Origin: JAYEHK01 sp034659475
Lineage (GTDB): Bacteria; Bacillota; Syntrophomonadia; Syntrophomonadales; Syntrophomonadaceae
Reading direction: 5' to 3'
Length of the DNA: 24,491 nt
Assembly (NCBI GenBank): GCA_034659475.1
Contig: JAYEHK010000028.1
Location: 1 to 24,491 of the forward strand
Part shown: positions 16,515 through 24,491 of the stretch, in pieces
Position numbering within the stretch: position 1 is the first letter of the stretch
Layout: each line of letters opens with the position of its first letter
The notes under the pieces: model-generated
Told to the model about the DNA's origin: nothing
Databases searched by the model: none
Seen by the model: the letters and a program-made list of their open reading frames with translations, nothing else
Program-made: the position numbers and the translations under genes

Positions 16515-17348
16515 ATGAATCAGGGGAGAAAAATAAATAATAGGAGACGGTGGTTGTGCATTTTACTGGCCGTTTTTCTGTTGACTAATGTAGTGATTAT
16601 ATATGGAAGTAACCATTGGATTCGAGTTACCCAGACTGTGGTTGATATAGGTGCGGGAGAGGCCTTTGATGGCTATCGGATTGTGCATATTACGGATCTG
16701 CATGCCAAAGAATTTGGGGAGGGGCAAAAGGAACTTCTTAGTAAGGTGAAAGATCTCGAACCGGATTGTATTGCGGTAACCGGTGATATGCTTGATCGTT
16801 CAGGGGATAACATCGAAGACAGCATGCAGTTTATGAATGATCTAACCGGCATTGCACCCGTATATTTTGTAGAGGGTAATCACGAAGTCTGGCATCCTCA
16901 ATTTGAAGATTTTATTAAAGGACTAAGAGAGCAGAGTGTATGTATCTTAAACAATCAGTCGGTTCTTCTTGAAAAGAATGGGGAGATACTTCGAATGGCA
17001 GGGGTTCAAGATCCTTTTACAGACAGGGATGATTTACCGTTGGCACTCCGAGATTGTGATTCTAATAAAACAACAATCCTTCTTGCGCATGCACCCGAGA
17101 TCTTTGGAGAGGCAGAAGAATGTGGGGTGGATTTGATGCTTGCTGGACACTACCATGGGGGCCAGATTCGCTTTCCCTTTGTCGGTGCTGTCTATGCGCC
17201 AGGAGGACATCTTTTCCCCGAATATGACAGTGGCCTCTATCAAAAGGGCAATACCTATATGTATCTATCCAGGGGATTGGGCTACACTGGCATTTGTCAG
17301 TTCAGATACCTCAACCGCCCCGAACTCGCCCTTATCATTTTGCAGTAA
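16515..17348 (+). CDS. Membrane-anchored metallophosphoesterase, YkuE-like
   Basis: The 277-residue protein has an N-terminal signal anchor (about residues 14-30, WLCILLAVFLLTNVVIIYG) and a calcineurin-type phosphoesterase domain. The metal-binding motifs appear in order: DLHAKEFG (D and H), TGDMLDRSGDN, GNHEVWHPQ, LLAHAPEIF and AGHYHGGQIRFPF. YkuE-type enzymes act at the outer membrane face as metal-dependent phosphodiesterases; the substrate is unknown. The ATG at 16515 is chosen because the open frame upstream runs through the yedF terminator palindrome, and GAGG lies just before this ATG. It converges with the GNAT gene across element E. Confidence 0.9.
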   Translation: MNQGRKINNRRRWLCILLAVFLLTNVVIIYGSNHWIRVTQTVVDIGAGEAFDGYRIVHITDLHAKEFGEGQKELLSKVKDLEPDCIAVTGDMLDRSGDNIEDSMQFMNDLTGIAPVYFVEGNHEVWHPQFEDFIKGLREQSVCILNNQSVLLEKNGEILRMAGVQDPFTDRDDLPLALRDCDSNKTTILLAHAPEIFGEAEECGVDLMLAGHYHGGQIRFPFVGAVYAPGGHLFPEYDSGLYQKGNTYMYLSRGLGYTGICQFRYLNRPELALIILQ

Positions 17349-17358
17349 CCGAACTTCG

Positions 17359-17992
17359 TATTAGACAGATTATGCGCAACAAGAGAGGTTGAATGGACGC
17401 GGACTCACGCGGACTTTTTGGACCTTCGCGGACCCATTTTTATTTGATATTGATTAGTTAGAAAATACGAATTGAAAACGCAGAATCACGCTGATGTTCG
17501 CTGATAATTAAATAATAATAAAATAGCAATAATCTGCGACAATCAGCATCCTATTTAAACGACCAGAGGGAGTATCAGCATCCTATATTACGACCAAAGG
17601 AAGTATCAGTTGCACTCTTGAGTGTGGTACCCGTAGGGTGCGATAAAATCGTTCCCATCCCTGTTTGTCCACCAATTTTCATCGGTGGTTGTGGCCTGTG
17701 ACCATGGTGAGTTCCCATGCAAAAGCCAACAAATCTCCTTATTAAAAAGAATAATGTTTTTCGCAAGTTTTACAAAATTGTTCTGAACCCATTTATTCCT
17801 AATTCCTCAAATTGGATAACGTTTGCCTTATTTGCAGAGCAATTTGTATAGGTTAATTCAAATTCATCGGAAGATCAAGCATTCTCTATGAGTTAATGAA
17901 GATTATTAAAAAAGTCCGCGAAAGTCCATTAGGTCCGCGTCAGTCCGCTTCTATTCAACTTTTCTCCTTACTTAGCATTATCTGTCTAATGT
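17359..17992. mobile_element. Inverted-repeat element E (D-type) with nested insertion
   Basis: The left end ATTAGACAGATTATGCG and the inverted right end ATTAGACAGATAATGC enclose the same arms as element D (GTTGAATGGACGCGGACT and its partner GTCCGCTTCTATTCAAC) and the same AT-rich core from CCCATGCAAAAGCC onward. It lies between two convergent genes and its right end supplies the stop codon of the GNAT gene. Relative to D it carries an extra 258 bp. No coding capacity is seen. Confidence 0.75.
17456..17713. repeat. Nested insertion in element E: micro-hairpin copy M3
   Basis: D reads ATATTGATT-CCCATGC without a break; E reads ATATTGATT, then these 258 bp, then CCCATGC, with TT on both sides. 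The insert holds a 31-32-nt direct repeat (GCATCCTAT ... AGTATCA, 17548-17579 and 17579-17609) and tiny hairpins GACCAGAGGG, GACCAAAGG, CACTC-TT-GAGTG and ACCC-GT-AGGGT. It ends with CCACCAATTTTCATCGGTGG and CCATGG. Homologous parts lie at 5690-5780 and 11240-11381. Confidence 0.65.
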
Positions 17993-18609
17993 GTGTTTTC
18001 AGTAAGGTTTATCTGAAAATTGCTGCGGCCTTTTTGGAGGTTGGCGATGATTCTGTGGCTGTGTTTGTCATTTTGAATTTCTTTGCGAATTTCTGAACGT
18101 TTTTGTTTCCATTGTTCATTGAACAACGATAGGATAATTAAATCCTCATATTGTCCTTGACGTTGATAGTGTTTTCGCAGACAGCCTTCCTGTACAAAAC
18201 CTAGTTTACGGAGAAAGCTGATCTCTTTCTGATGAGAGGATGAGAGTTTTCTGGAGGTTTTTCTTAAATGCAGGTTCTGAAAACCGTAATTTAATGACAG
18301 ATAAGCCTGCAATAATGAACAGCTATCAGGGAGGTCTATTCTTCCTAGATAAAAGGAGCAAAGAGCCGTGTCGTGTAGCTGATTAATGTGAGAAAACGTA
18401 GACAAACCAACCGGTATTCTACCGATTTCAAAGAGTAAACAGAGCGCTTCCTTCTGTGCAAGGGTATCATACCATTCCGTCAATTCATCGAGTGCGACAA
18501 AGCGATTGCTTATCATGGATGAACGGACGTGTTTGGTGTTTCTCCAGTGCAGCACGGTTTTTAAATCTTCTTTATTGATTGGTCGCAGTTGGCTATCTTC
18601 AATTTTCAA
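17986..18609 (-). CDS. GNAT-family N-acetyltransferase (PseH/RimJ-like)
   Basis: The 207-residue protein starts LRPINKEDLKTVLHWRNTKHVRSSM, typical of the RimJ/PseH branch. It continues through a beta-strand block VGLSTFSHINQLHDTALCSFYLG and a helix to LRKLGFVQEGCLRKHYQRQGQYEDLIILSLF, the usual GNAT ending. It would transfer an acetyl group from acetyl-CoA to an amino sugar or amino group; the acceptor is unknown. The start is TTG at 18609, with GGAGGG 7 nt upstream. About 35 residues beyond the domain form a polar tail, and the stop TAG (17988-17986) lies within the terminal repeat of element E, so the original C-terminus may have been altered by the insertion. Confidence 0.82.
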   Translation of the reverse strand: MKIEDSQLRPINKEDLKTVLHWRNTKHVRSSMISNRFVALDELTEWYDTLAQKEALCLLFEIGRIPVGLSTFSHINQLHDTALCSFYLGRIDLPDSCSLLQAYLSLNYGFQNLHLRKTSRKLSSSHQKEISFLRKLGFVQEGCLRKHYQRQGQYEDLIILSLFNEQWKQKRSEIRKEIQNDKHSHRIIANLQKGRSNFQINLTENTH

Positions 18610-18720
18610 GAGAATCCCTCCGTAGAGAAAATTGTTTCCTGTTAATGTACATTCTATTTCCTACCTGTACTAAAATATATGATGAAAAAGGTCCCAGCGT
18701 GCACACCAGGTTCTGGTTTC

Positions 18721-19194
<474 letters not shown>

Positions 19195-19326
19195 ATTAAC
19201 CCAGCTTTTTATTAAAAATGAAAGCTTCAGGCAGGAATTTTGTGAGTAATACTAGAAAAAATTAGTTATTATGTGTATTCTGGTTATAGGTGATAAGCAT
19301 AATTAGCAGGCTGAGGAGGGTATAAT

Positions 19327-19797
19327 ATGGCAGAAGAGATTCAATTGGTTGTATTTAAATTGAAGACAGCAGAAACCGTTTGTGAGTATGGTGTGCCGAT
19401 TACCAAAGTACAGGAGATTATTCCTATGGCGACTCCTACCAAGTTGCCCCAGGTGCCTGATTTTGTGGAAGGGATCATCAATTTGCGCGACAGAATTATT
19501 CCTATCATAGATATCAAAAAGAGATTTGGGATGTCTGCTTCTGCGGTTACCGGCGAAAGTAGAAGTGTAGTGGTAGAGGTAGAAGGGCAGACCGTAGGGA
19601 TCATTGTCGATGAAGTCAGCGAGGTGTTAAGGCTTTCTACGGACAATATTGAAAGCCCTCCGGCAGTTATTGGAGGAATAGCGGCTGATTACCTTACGGG
19701 GGTCGGAAAAGTCGAGGAAAGACTGCTCATTTTGCTCGATATGGATAAGATTCTCACCGAAGGGGAAAAAACAGAGCTGGCATTGGTGGGAGAATAA
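19327..19797 (+). CDS. cheW: CheW-like chemotaxis coupling protein (orphan)
   Basis: The 156-residue protein is a single CheW domain: IQLVVFKLKTAETVCEYGVPITKVQEI, the LPQVPDFVEGIINLRDRIIPIIDIKKRFG signature (about 39-67), VGIIVDEVSEVLRL, and LILLDMDKIL. CheW links chemoreceptors to the CheA kinase at the membrane. The ATG at 19327 follows GAGGAGG by 7 nt. No other chemotaxis gene is in the window, so it works with proteins encoded elsewhere. A palindrome follows its stop. Confidence 0.92.
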   Translation: MAEEIQLVVFKLKTAETVCEYGVPITKVQEIIPMATPTKLPQVPDFVEGIINLRDRIIPIIDIKKRFGMSASAVTGESRSVVVEVEGQTVGIIVDEVSEVLRLSTDNIESPPAVIGGIAADYLTGVGKVEERLLILLDMDKILTEGEKTELALVGE

Positions 19798-19818
19798 TCC
19801 CTTAGCCCGAAATGTGCG

Positions 19819-19844
19819 CCCTGGAATCGAATTTGATTTCAGGG
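19819..19844 (+). terminator. Hairpin after cheW, weak terminator
   Basis: CCCTGGAATC (19819-19828) pairs with GATTTCAGGG (19835-19844), one mismatch and a 6-nt loop. There is no T-run, so termination is uncertain. Confidence 0.35.
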
Positions 19845-19857
19845 TGTTCGTGTATCC

Positions 19858-19959
19858 GGGTGAGGGGTGAGGGGTGAGGAGTGAGGAGTGAGGAGTGAGG
19901 AGTGAGGAGTGAAGAGTGAAAAATCTTGACCCCTGACCCCTCACCCCTAACCCCTCACC
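19858..19959. repeat. Inverted array of 7-bp GTGAGGG/GTGAGGA units
   Basis: The left arm (19858-19919) repeats GTGAGGG then GTGAGGA about nine times. The right arm (19928-19959) carries CCCTGA/CCCTCA/CCCTAA units in inverse orientation, so the whole can fold into a long hairpin. Its right edge lies only 13 nt before the acpS start and just before its ribosome site. The word GGGGTGAGG also occurs in elements A and C. Confidence 0.7.
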
Positions 19960-19972
19960 AGAAAGAGGTGAA

Positions 19973-20344
19973 GTGTTGCTCATTGGTGTTGATATTATCG
20001 ATATAGAAAGGCTAAAGGAAGTGGCTTCCCGAACGCCACGGTTTCTTCAACGCGTTTTTACCGCGCAGGAATTGGAATACTGTATGAAAAAGAAGAATCC
20101 CTATCCATCTCTTGCAGCTCGTTTTGCAGCCAAAGAGGCGATCCGAAAATTGGATGAAATTTTTGTCACGGGAGTTCGTTTTCACGATGTAGAAGTTATT
20201 ATCGAGAAAACAGGGAAACCCGCTATTGTGCTTCATGGGGAGGTTGCGGTGAATGCCATTGATAATGGAATCTGTGACCTGAATGTAAGTCTTTCTCATT
20301 CCAGAGAACAGGCGGTTGCAGTTGTGTGTGCAAACAGGAGGTGA
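19973..20344 (+). CDS. acpS: Holo-[acyl-carrier-protein] synthase
   Basis: The 123-residue protein has both AcpS signatures: IGVDIIDIERL near the start (Asp8 type metal ligand) and FAAKEAIRKL (about 48-57, Glu ligand), and ends with LNVSLSHSREQAVAVV. It transfers 4'-phosphopantetheine from coenzyme A to the serine of acyl carrier protein in fatty acid synthesis. The start is GTG at 19973 with AGAGGTGA just upstream; TTG at 19976 is an alternative. The gene ends inside the ribosome site of nnr, so the two are translationally linked. Confidence 0.92.
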   Translation: MLLIGVDIIDIERLKEVASRTPRFLQRVFTAQELEYCMKKKNPYPSLAARFAAKEAIRKLDEIFVTGVRFHDVEVIIEKTGKPAIVLHGEVAVNAIDNGICDLNVSLSHSREQAVAVVCANRR

Positions 20345-20348
20345 ACCA

Positions 20349-21902
20349 ATGAAATTATTGAATGCAGATGAAATGAGGGATATTGATCGGAGGGCAACGG
20401 AAGAATACGGTATACCGAGTATTCTTTTAATGGAAAATGCAGGACTTCGGATTGTTGAATTAATAGAGGATCTGGGCCGGGGGGTTAAGGGACTGCATGT
20501 TGTAATTCTGGCAGGAAGAGGAAATAACGGTGGGGATGGACTGGTAGCAGCACGCCATCTGATCAATGGTGGGGCGAAAGTTGATACGTTTCTACTGGGG
20601 GACTCGCAAGAACTAACCCAGGATTCTGGAATAAACTATGACATGCTTGGTCGGGTGAAGGCGGGGATCTATCCTCTGCGACAGGAAGAAGATCTGGATA
20701 AGCTAATGGTCTCACTCTTATCTGCTGATGTGATTATTGATGCCATTTATGGAATTGGTTTTCATGGGAGTTTGGGAGAGTTTGAAACACAGGTTGCCAA
20801 ACTGGTCAATTGGAGCCAGGCAACCGTTATATCTGCAGATATCCCATCGGGTGTTGAAGCCGATACGGGGAAAATACATGGGGAAGCGATTCGGGCTGAC
20901 TATACGGTTACCTTTGCGCTTCCCAAAGTAGGTCTGGTGTTGGATCCAGGAAAAGAATATGCTGGGACGCTAACGGTGGCGGATATTTCTATTCCAAGAG
21001 TGTTGCTGTCAGACCCCAGGGTCAGCACCCACTTAATCGACGGGCCTATGGTTCAGCATCATTTTGCGCCTCGTCGATCTGAAACGCACAAAGGTACTTT
21101 CGGACACGCATTAATCATTGGGGGTTCAGCCGGGATGACGGGCGCTGTAATCATGAGTGCTTATGCTGCTCTACGTGCTGGAGCAGGTCTGGTTACAACA
21201 GCAGTGCCCGAGTCACTGCTGTCGTTGGTGGATACCACCGTCTTAGAAATTATGACCAGACCCCTTCCGCAAACGAGAGGCGCGGCTATCTCACTGGAAG
21301 CTTTGCCGGCAATTGAGAATTTGCTGGGCACTTCTTCTGTTTGTGCGATAGGACCAGGCATGTCCAGGTATCCTGAAGCGAATGCGATCCTTCGTTTTGT
21401 GTTGAAAAATTCTGGAATACCTGTGATCATTGATGCAGATGGGATCAATGCACTACAGGGAGATGCCAGCATTCTGAAGGATCGACAGGTCCCCGTTGTA
21501 CTGACTCCACATCCCGGGGAAATGGCACGTTTAACGGGTTTGTCGGCAGAAGCTATTCAACAAAATCGATTGGAGATTGCCAGACGTTACGCGCTTCTGT
21601 GGGGGATTACACTTGTTCTAAAAGGTAATAAGACAGTTATTGCCAGTCCCAACGGTGAGCTATTTGTAAATATATGTGGGAATCCTGGTATGGCAACAGC
21701 CGGCAGTGGAGATGTATTAACAGGTATTATCGCTGGCCTGATTGCCCAAGGCTTAAAACCCTTGGATGCAGCGGTTGCTGGTGTTTATCTCCATGGTATG
21801 GCAGGGGATCAGGTCGTTCTTAAGACTGGAGAGCGTGGTCTTGTGGCCGGAGATTTAATTCAGGCGATACCGGATATATTGTGTGATTTAGAGGAATTTT
21901 AA
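20349..21902 (+). CDS. nnr: Bifunctional NAD(P)HX epimerase/ADP-dependent NAD(P)HX dehydratase
   Basis: The 517-residue protein fuses a YjeF_N epimerase domain (about 1-215: MENAGLRIVELI, AGRGNNGGDGLVAARHL, VIDAIYGIGFHG, ADIPSGVEADTG) to a ribokinase-like dehydratase domain (about 235-510: THKGTFGHALIIGGSAGMTGA, VIIDADGINAL, LTPHPGEMARLTG, GNPGMATAGSGDVLTGIIAGL). Together they repair hydrated NADH and NADPH. The start is ATG at 20349, after AGGAGGTGA, not the ATG at 20316 inside acpS. acpS-nnr-alr order is common in Firmicutes. Confidence 0.95.
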   Translation: MKLLNADEMRDIDRRATEEYGIPSILLMENAGLRIVELIEDLGRGVKGLHVVILAGRGNNGGDGLVAARHLINGGAKVDTFLLGDSQELTQDSGINYDMLGRVKAGIYPLRQEEDLDKLMVSLLSADVIIDAIYGIGFHGSLGEFETQVAKLVNWSQATVISADIPSGVEADTGKIHGEAIRADYTVTFALPKVGLVLDPGKEYAGTLTVADISIPRVLLSDPRVSTHLIDGPMVQHHFAPRRSETHKGTFGHALIIGGSAGMTGAVIMSAYAALRAGAGLVTTAVPESLLSLVDTTVLEIMTRPLPQTRGAAISLEALPAIENLLGTSSVCAIGPGMSRYPEANAILRFVLKNSGIPVIIDADGINALQGDASILKDRQVPVVLTPHPGEMARLTGLSAEAIQQNRLEIARRYALLWGITLVLKGNKTVIASPNGELFVNICGNPGMATAGSGDVLTGIIAGLIAQGLKPLDAAVAGVYLHGMAGDQVVLKTGERGLVAGDLIQAIPDILCDLEEF

Positions 21903-21937
21903 AAGATATATCAATTAAAAAACTAGGGGGAATTGAA

Positions 21938-22396
21938 ATGTTAGCCAGAGAGGTCATGACTCGTGAGGTAATTACTGTTGGGCCCGAAGAGCAGGTTGAA
22001 CATGTTGCCCAGTTGTTAGTCGAACATAAAATTAGTGGGATCCCGGTGGTGGATAAGGACGGAGAAATCATGGGAATCGTTACAGAAAAGGACCTAATGG
22101 TCAAAGCAAGCGAGTTCAGAATGCCGTTTTACCTTACATTATTTGACAGTATTATTTTCCTGGAGAATCCCATACGATTTAGTAATAATCTGAAGAAGTA
22201 TACAGCCGTAACGGTGAAGGATGCAATGACGAAAAAGGTATTTACTGTTGGAGAAGATGAAGAATTGAGTAATATTGTTGCCATTATGCAAAGGCATAAT
22301 ATTAATCGCGTTCCTGTTGTGCGAAACGGCAAACTGGTAGGAATCGTAACCCGTAACGATATAATAAAATCGCTGGTAAAGAGCGAAAATGGATAA
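21938..22396 (+). CDS. CBS-domain-pair protein
   Basis: The 152-residue protein consists of two CBS motifs: AREVMTREVITVGPEEQVEHVAQLLVEHKISGIPVVDKDGEIMGIVTEKDL (about 2-52) and VKDAMTKKVFTVGEDEELSNIVAIMQRHNINRVPVVRNGKLVGIVTRNDII (about 91-141). Such pairs bind adenine nucleotides and act as energy or ligand sensors; the partner is unknown. The ATG at 21938 follows AGGGGGAA. Its last 8 nt overlap the alr start, so coupled translation with alanine racemase is likely. Confidence 0.9.
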   Translation: MLAREVMTREVITVGPEEQVEHVAQLLVEHKISGIPVVDKDGEIMGIVTEKDLMVKASEFRMPFYLTLFDSIIFLENPIRFSNNLKKYTAVTVKDAMTKKVFTVGEDEELSNIVAIMQRHNINRVPVVRNGKLVGIVTRNDIIKSLVKSENG

Positions 22397-23513
22397 TAGC
22401 AGACCAACCTGGGCAGAAATAGATCTAACAGCAATTCACAGGAATGTACATCGCGTTAAGCAGCTGCTCCATCCGCAGTGCAACGTAATGGCGGTGGTAA
22501 AAGCCGATGCATATGGACACGGGATGGTTCCGGTTGCACGTACCTGCCTTGAAGCGGGAGCGACTTTCCTGGCGGTTGCAACACTGGATGAGGCGGTTGT
22601 TCTTCGGGAGGCAGGGATGCAGGCACCAGTGCTTGTTATGGGAATTACACCTGATGGTAACGCTGCCGACGCGATAGCATATGATGTTGATGTAGCTGTA
22701 TTTACTATAAAAACAGCAGAGGCGTTTTCGAAGGAAGCCTGCAGGCAGAACAAAACAGCCCGTATACACCTGAAAGTTGATACAGGTATGGGCAGGATTG
22801 GGTTGCCGTGTGAGCAGGGATCAACCGAAATTGTTAAACAGATCTATCAACTGCCGGGTATTGTAATACGAGGAATATTCAGCCATTTAGCAACAGCGGA
22901 TCAGACAGATAAAAGCTTTTCCAATTATCAACATCAACTTTTTGATCAGTTTTGTTTACAACTGGAAAAGCAGGGGATTTATATTCCAATTAAACATCTG
23001 GCCAATAGCGCAGCGATTATGGATTTTCCTGCCAGTCATTATAATATGGTTCGTTCAGGGATTATTACTTATGGGCTCTATCCATCAGCCGAGGTGAACC
23101 GGGAGACTTTAATGTTAGAACCGGCCATGCGGCTGAAGACAAAAATTTTGTTCCTGAAAACCGTTAAACAGGGAAGCTCGATAAGCTATGGAAGAACCTT
23201 CGTAAGTGAGAGAGAAACAAAAGTTGCTACTGTACCCATAGGCTATGCAGATGGCTATAACCGACTTTTCTCCAATAAAGCATGGGCAGTGGTACATGGA
23301 CAAAAGATTCAGCTAATCGGCAGGGTATGTATGGATCAATGTATGTTTGATGTGACTACAGTAAAAGATATCAACGAAGGCGATGAAGTGATTCTGTTTG
23401 GTAAAGACACAGATGGCGTTACGGCTGATGATCTGGCCAGATTAATTGGTACCATCAATTACGAAATTGTTTGTTTCCCCAGTAGCCGCGTTCCCAGGAT
23501 TTACATAGCGTAG
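22389..23513 (+). CDS. alr: Alanine racemase
   Basis: The 374-residue PLP enzyme interconverts L- and D-alanine for peptidoglycan. Visible features are VMAVVKADAYGHG with PLP Lys38, HLKVDTGMGRIG, the barrel residues of HLANSAA and VRSGIITYGLYPS, the catalytic Tyr267 in SISYGRTF, TVPIGYADGYNR, and GRVCMDQCMFDVT. The length is normal for Alr. It overlaps the CBS gene by 8 nt and is followed by ndoAI-ndoA, the same order as in Bacillus subtilis. Confidence 0.96.
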   Translation: MDNSRPTWAEIDLTAIHRNVHRVKQLLHPQCNVMAVVKADAYGHGMVPVARTCLEAGATFLAVATLDEAVVLREAGMQAPVLVMGITPDGNAADAIAYDVDVAVFTIKTAEAFSKEACRQNKTARIHLKVDTGMGRIGLPCEQGSTEIVKQIYQLPGIVIRGIFSHLATADQTDKSFSNYQHQLFDQFCLQLEKQGIYIPIKHLANSAAIMDFPASHYNMVRSGIITYGLYPSAEVNRETLMLEPAMRLKTKILFLKTVKQGSSISYGRTFVSERETKVATVPIGYADGYNRLFSNKAWAVVHGQKIQLIGRVCMDQCMFDVTTVKDINEGDEVILFGKDTDGVTADDLARLIGTINYEIVCFPSSRVPRIYIA

Positions 23514-23609
23514 CCTGACAGGGGGCAATTATTGGATTTGCGAGCAAGGATGCCGAAAGCTATAATGAGTATATCGGTTTTCCTATTTTTTATTTTGGAG
23601 GTGCTCGCT

Positions 23610-23879
23610 TTGCCTGCCTCAAAGAGGATTATTATAACGGTTCCTGAAAACCTCCTGTCTGAAGTAGATTCATTTACGGTGATGGAAAGCAAAAACCGTA
23701 GTGAAATTGTTAGAGAAGCTATTAAGTTCTATCTGGGGGAGCGAAAAAAAGAACTGATGAAAGAACAGATGAAAAAAGGCTATCTTGAAATGGCTGCGAT
23801 AAATCTTCAGATTGCCACAGAACAATTGGAATTGGAAGATGAGGGTCATGATAAATGTGAAGAAAAACTGCTGGAGTGA
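23610..23879 (+). CDS. ndoAI: MazE-like antitoxin EndoAI (ribbon-helix-helix)
   Basis: The 89-residue protein has the CopG/RHH pattern of EndoAI: KRIIITVPENLLSEVDSF then NRSEIVREAIKFYLGERKKE (about 5-47). The toxin-binding tail MKKGYLEMAAINLQIATEQLE (about 54-74) closely resembles the B. subtilis protein. The start is the TTG at 23610, 7 nt after GGAGGT; the open frame reaches back to a possible start at 23532, but those residues are hydrophobic and not found in the family. It neutralises the adjacent toxin and probably represses the pair. Confidence 0.88.
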   Translation: MPASKRIIITVPENLLSEVDSFTVMESKNRSEIVREAIKFYLGERKKELMKEQMKKGYLEMAAINLQIATEQLELEDEGHDKCEEKLLE

Positions 23880-23887
23880 TAAATACT

Positions 23888-24244
23888 ATGATTAAACGTG
23901 GTGAAATTTATTTTGCCCAGCTTAACCCTGTTGTTGGCTCAGAACAGGGGGGGATACGACCCGTTCTGGTAGTCCAGAACGATATAGGTAATCAGTACAG
24001 TCCTACCACGATTATACTGGCCATAACTTCACAGATTAATAAAGCCAAGCTGCCGACCCATGTGGAATTAAGAGCAGACCAATTTGGAATGGAAAGAGAT
24101 TCGGTAGTCCTGACTGAACAAATAAGAACGATAGACAAGACCCGATTAAAACAAAGGATTGCAATCCTGAACGATGAAACCATGAAAAAAGTTGAAAAAG
24201 CGTTGTTAATCAGTCTGGAACTTAATGAAATTCTGAATACATAA
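23888..24244 (+). CDS. ndoA: MazF-type endoribonuclease EndoA (toxin)
   Basis: The 118-residue protein follows EndoA/MazF closely: MIKRGEIYFAQLNPVVGSEQ, GGIRPVLVVQNDIGNQYSPT (Arg24), IILAITSQINKAKLPTHVEL (Thr47) and RDSVVLTEQIRTIDKTRL. Arg and Thr at these places are the known catalytic pair. It cleaves mRNA at short specific sequences when freed from the antitoxin. The ATG at 23888 matches the family start; a GTG at 23876 overlapping the antitoxin is less likely. The antitoxin stop lies 8 nt upstream, so the two are co-transcribed. Confidence 0.93.
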   Translation: MIKRGEIYFAQLNPVVGSEQGGIRPVLVVQNDIGNQYSPTTIILAITSQINKAKLPTHVELRADQFGMERDSVVLTEQIRTIDKTRLKQRIAILNDETMKKVEKALLISLELNEILNT

Positions 24245-24266
24245 AACAAAACAATAATAATAATAA

Positions 24267-24295
24267 AACAGGTTCATGAATGAGCCTGTTTTTTT
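24267..24295 (+). terminator. Rho-independent terminator after ndoA
   Basis: ACAGGTTCAT pairs with ATGAGCCTGT (one G-U pair, 2-nt apparent loop) and is followed by a seven-T run interrupted only by the stem end. It closes the acpS-to-ndoA gene cluster. Confidence 0.9.
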
Positions 24296-24298
24296 GTT

Positions 24299-24491
24299 GC
24301 ACAGTTGACAGATTATGCGTCATAAAGTTGGTTAGTTGGTTAGTTGGACAGTTGGACAGTTGGACAGTTGGTTAGTTGGTTAGTTGGAACGGTTCAGAAG
24401 GGATGTCAATATAATTTCCTCCTCTTACACGGCAGACTATTTCAATAAGGAGTAAGGAGTTAGGGGTGAGGGGTGAGGAAAATGTTTGACG
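24299..24491. mobile_element. Inverted-repeat element C (partial, runs off the window)
   Basis: The left end CACAGTTGACAGATTATGCG is followed by about 7 GTTGGTTA/GTTGGACA units and the core GGAACGGTTCAGAAGGGATG, as in A and B. It continues into GGAGTTAGGGGTGAGG and AATGTTTGACG, that is, the extra block seen in A but not in B. It sits just after the ndoA terminator. The right half is outside the window. Confidence 0.78.

Noticed and set aside
23532..23609. N-terminal extension of the antitoxin as a membrane segment
   Set aside because: The hydrophobic stretch before 23610 is upstream of a perfect GGAGGT-TTG start and is absent from EndoAI proteins, so it is untranslated leader.

Overview
The window comes from a low-to-mid GC, Gram-positive-type anaerobe, most likely a member of the Clostridia (Peptococcaceae-like). 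The evidence is strong AGGAGG ribosome sites with TTG and GTG starts, an iron-sulfur L-serine dehydratase split into two subunits, a four-subunit 2-oxoacid:ferredoxin oxidoreductase, the selenium-associated protein YedF, and a Bacillus/Clostridia-style acpS ... alr-ndoAI-ndoA block. The species assignment is inference.

Region 1 (1-4450) is a decayed type II-C CRISPR locus. On the minus strand it reads tracrRNA (about 4324-4240), an intact GeoCas9-like cas9 (4212-931) and a cas1 cut off after its N-terminal half (953-474). cas2 and the array are missing. One degenerate 36-nt repeat (340-375) survives, it overlaps the stop codon of a higA-type antitoxin gene, and its sequence can pair with the tracrRNA anti-repeat. 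The effector half looks functional while the adaptation half is dead.

Region 2 (4450-11103) holds a 3'-truncated DUF255/YyaL gene, a nitroreductase, sdaAB-sdaAA, a secreted L,D-transpeptidase and a ketopantoate-reductase-family gene, separated by repeat elements. Region 3 (11501-15363, minus strand) holds a korDABC-type operon followed by a frameshifted FadR/GntR regulator; a FadR-type palindrome lies upstream of korD. Region 4 (15846-18609) has yedF, a YkuE-like metallophosphoesterase and a convergent GNAT acetyltransferase. Region 5 (19327-24295) has an orphan cheW, then acpS, nnr (NAD(P)HX repair), a CBS-pair gene, alr and the ndoAI-ndoA (MazEF) toxin-antitoxin pair, closed by a good terminator.

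The most unusual feature of the chromosome here is its non-coding repeats. Five elements (A 8194-8741, D 12226-12605, E 17359-17992, B 18721-19194, C from 24299 to beyond the window edge) share terminal inverted repeats built on CAGATTATGCG but carry two unrelated interiors. A, B and C have arms of 8-bp GTTGGTTA-type tandem units in opposite orientation. D and E have arms of repeated GCGGAC motifs. E also carries a clean 258-bp nested insertion absent from D. That insertion belongs to a second family made of tiny hairpins, seen again at 5536-5790 and 11140-11400, with at least one compensated stem. These elements supply stop codons to neighbouring genes and sit at the break in the DUF255 gene. 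No transposase is present, so any mobility must be in trans or extinct.
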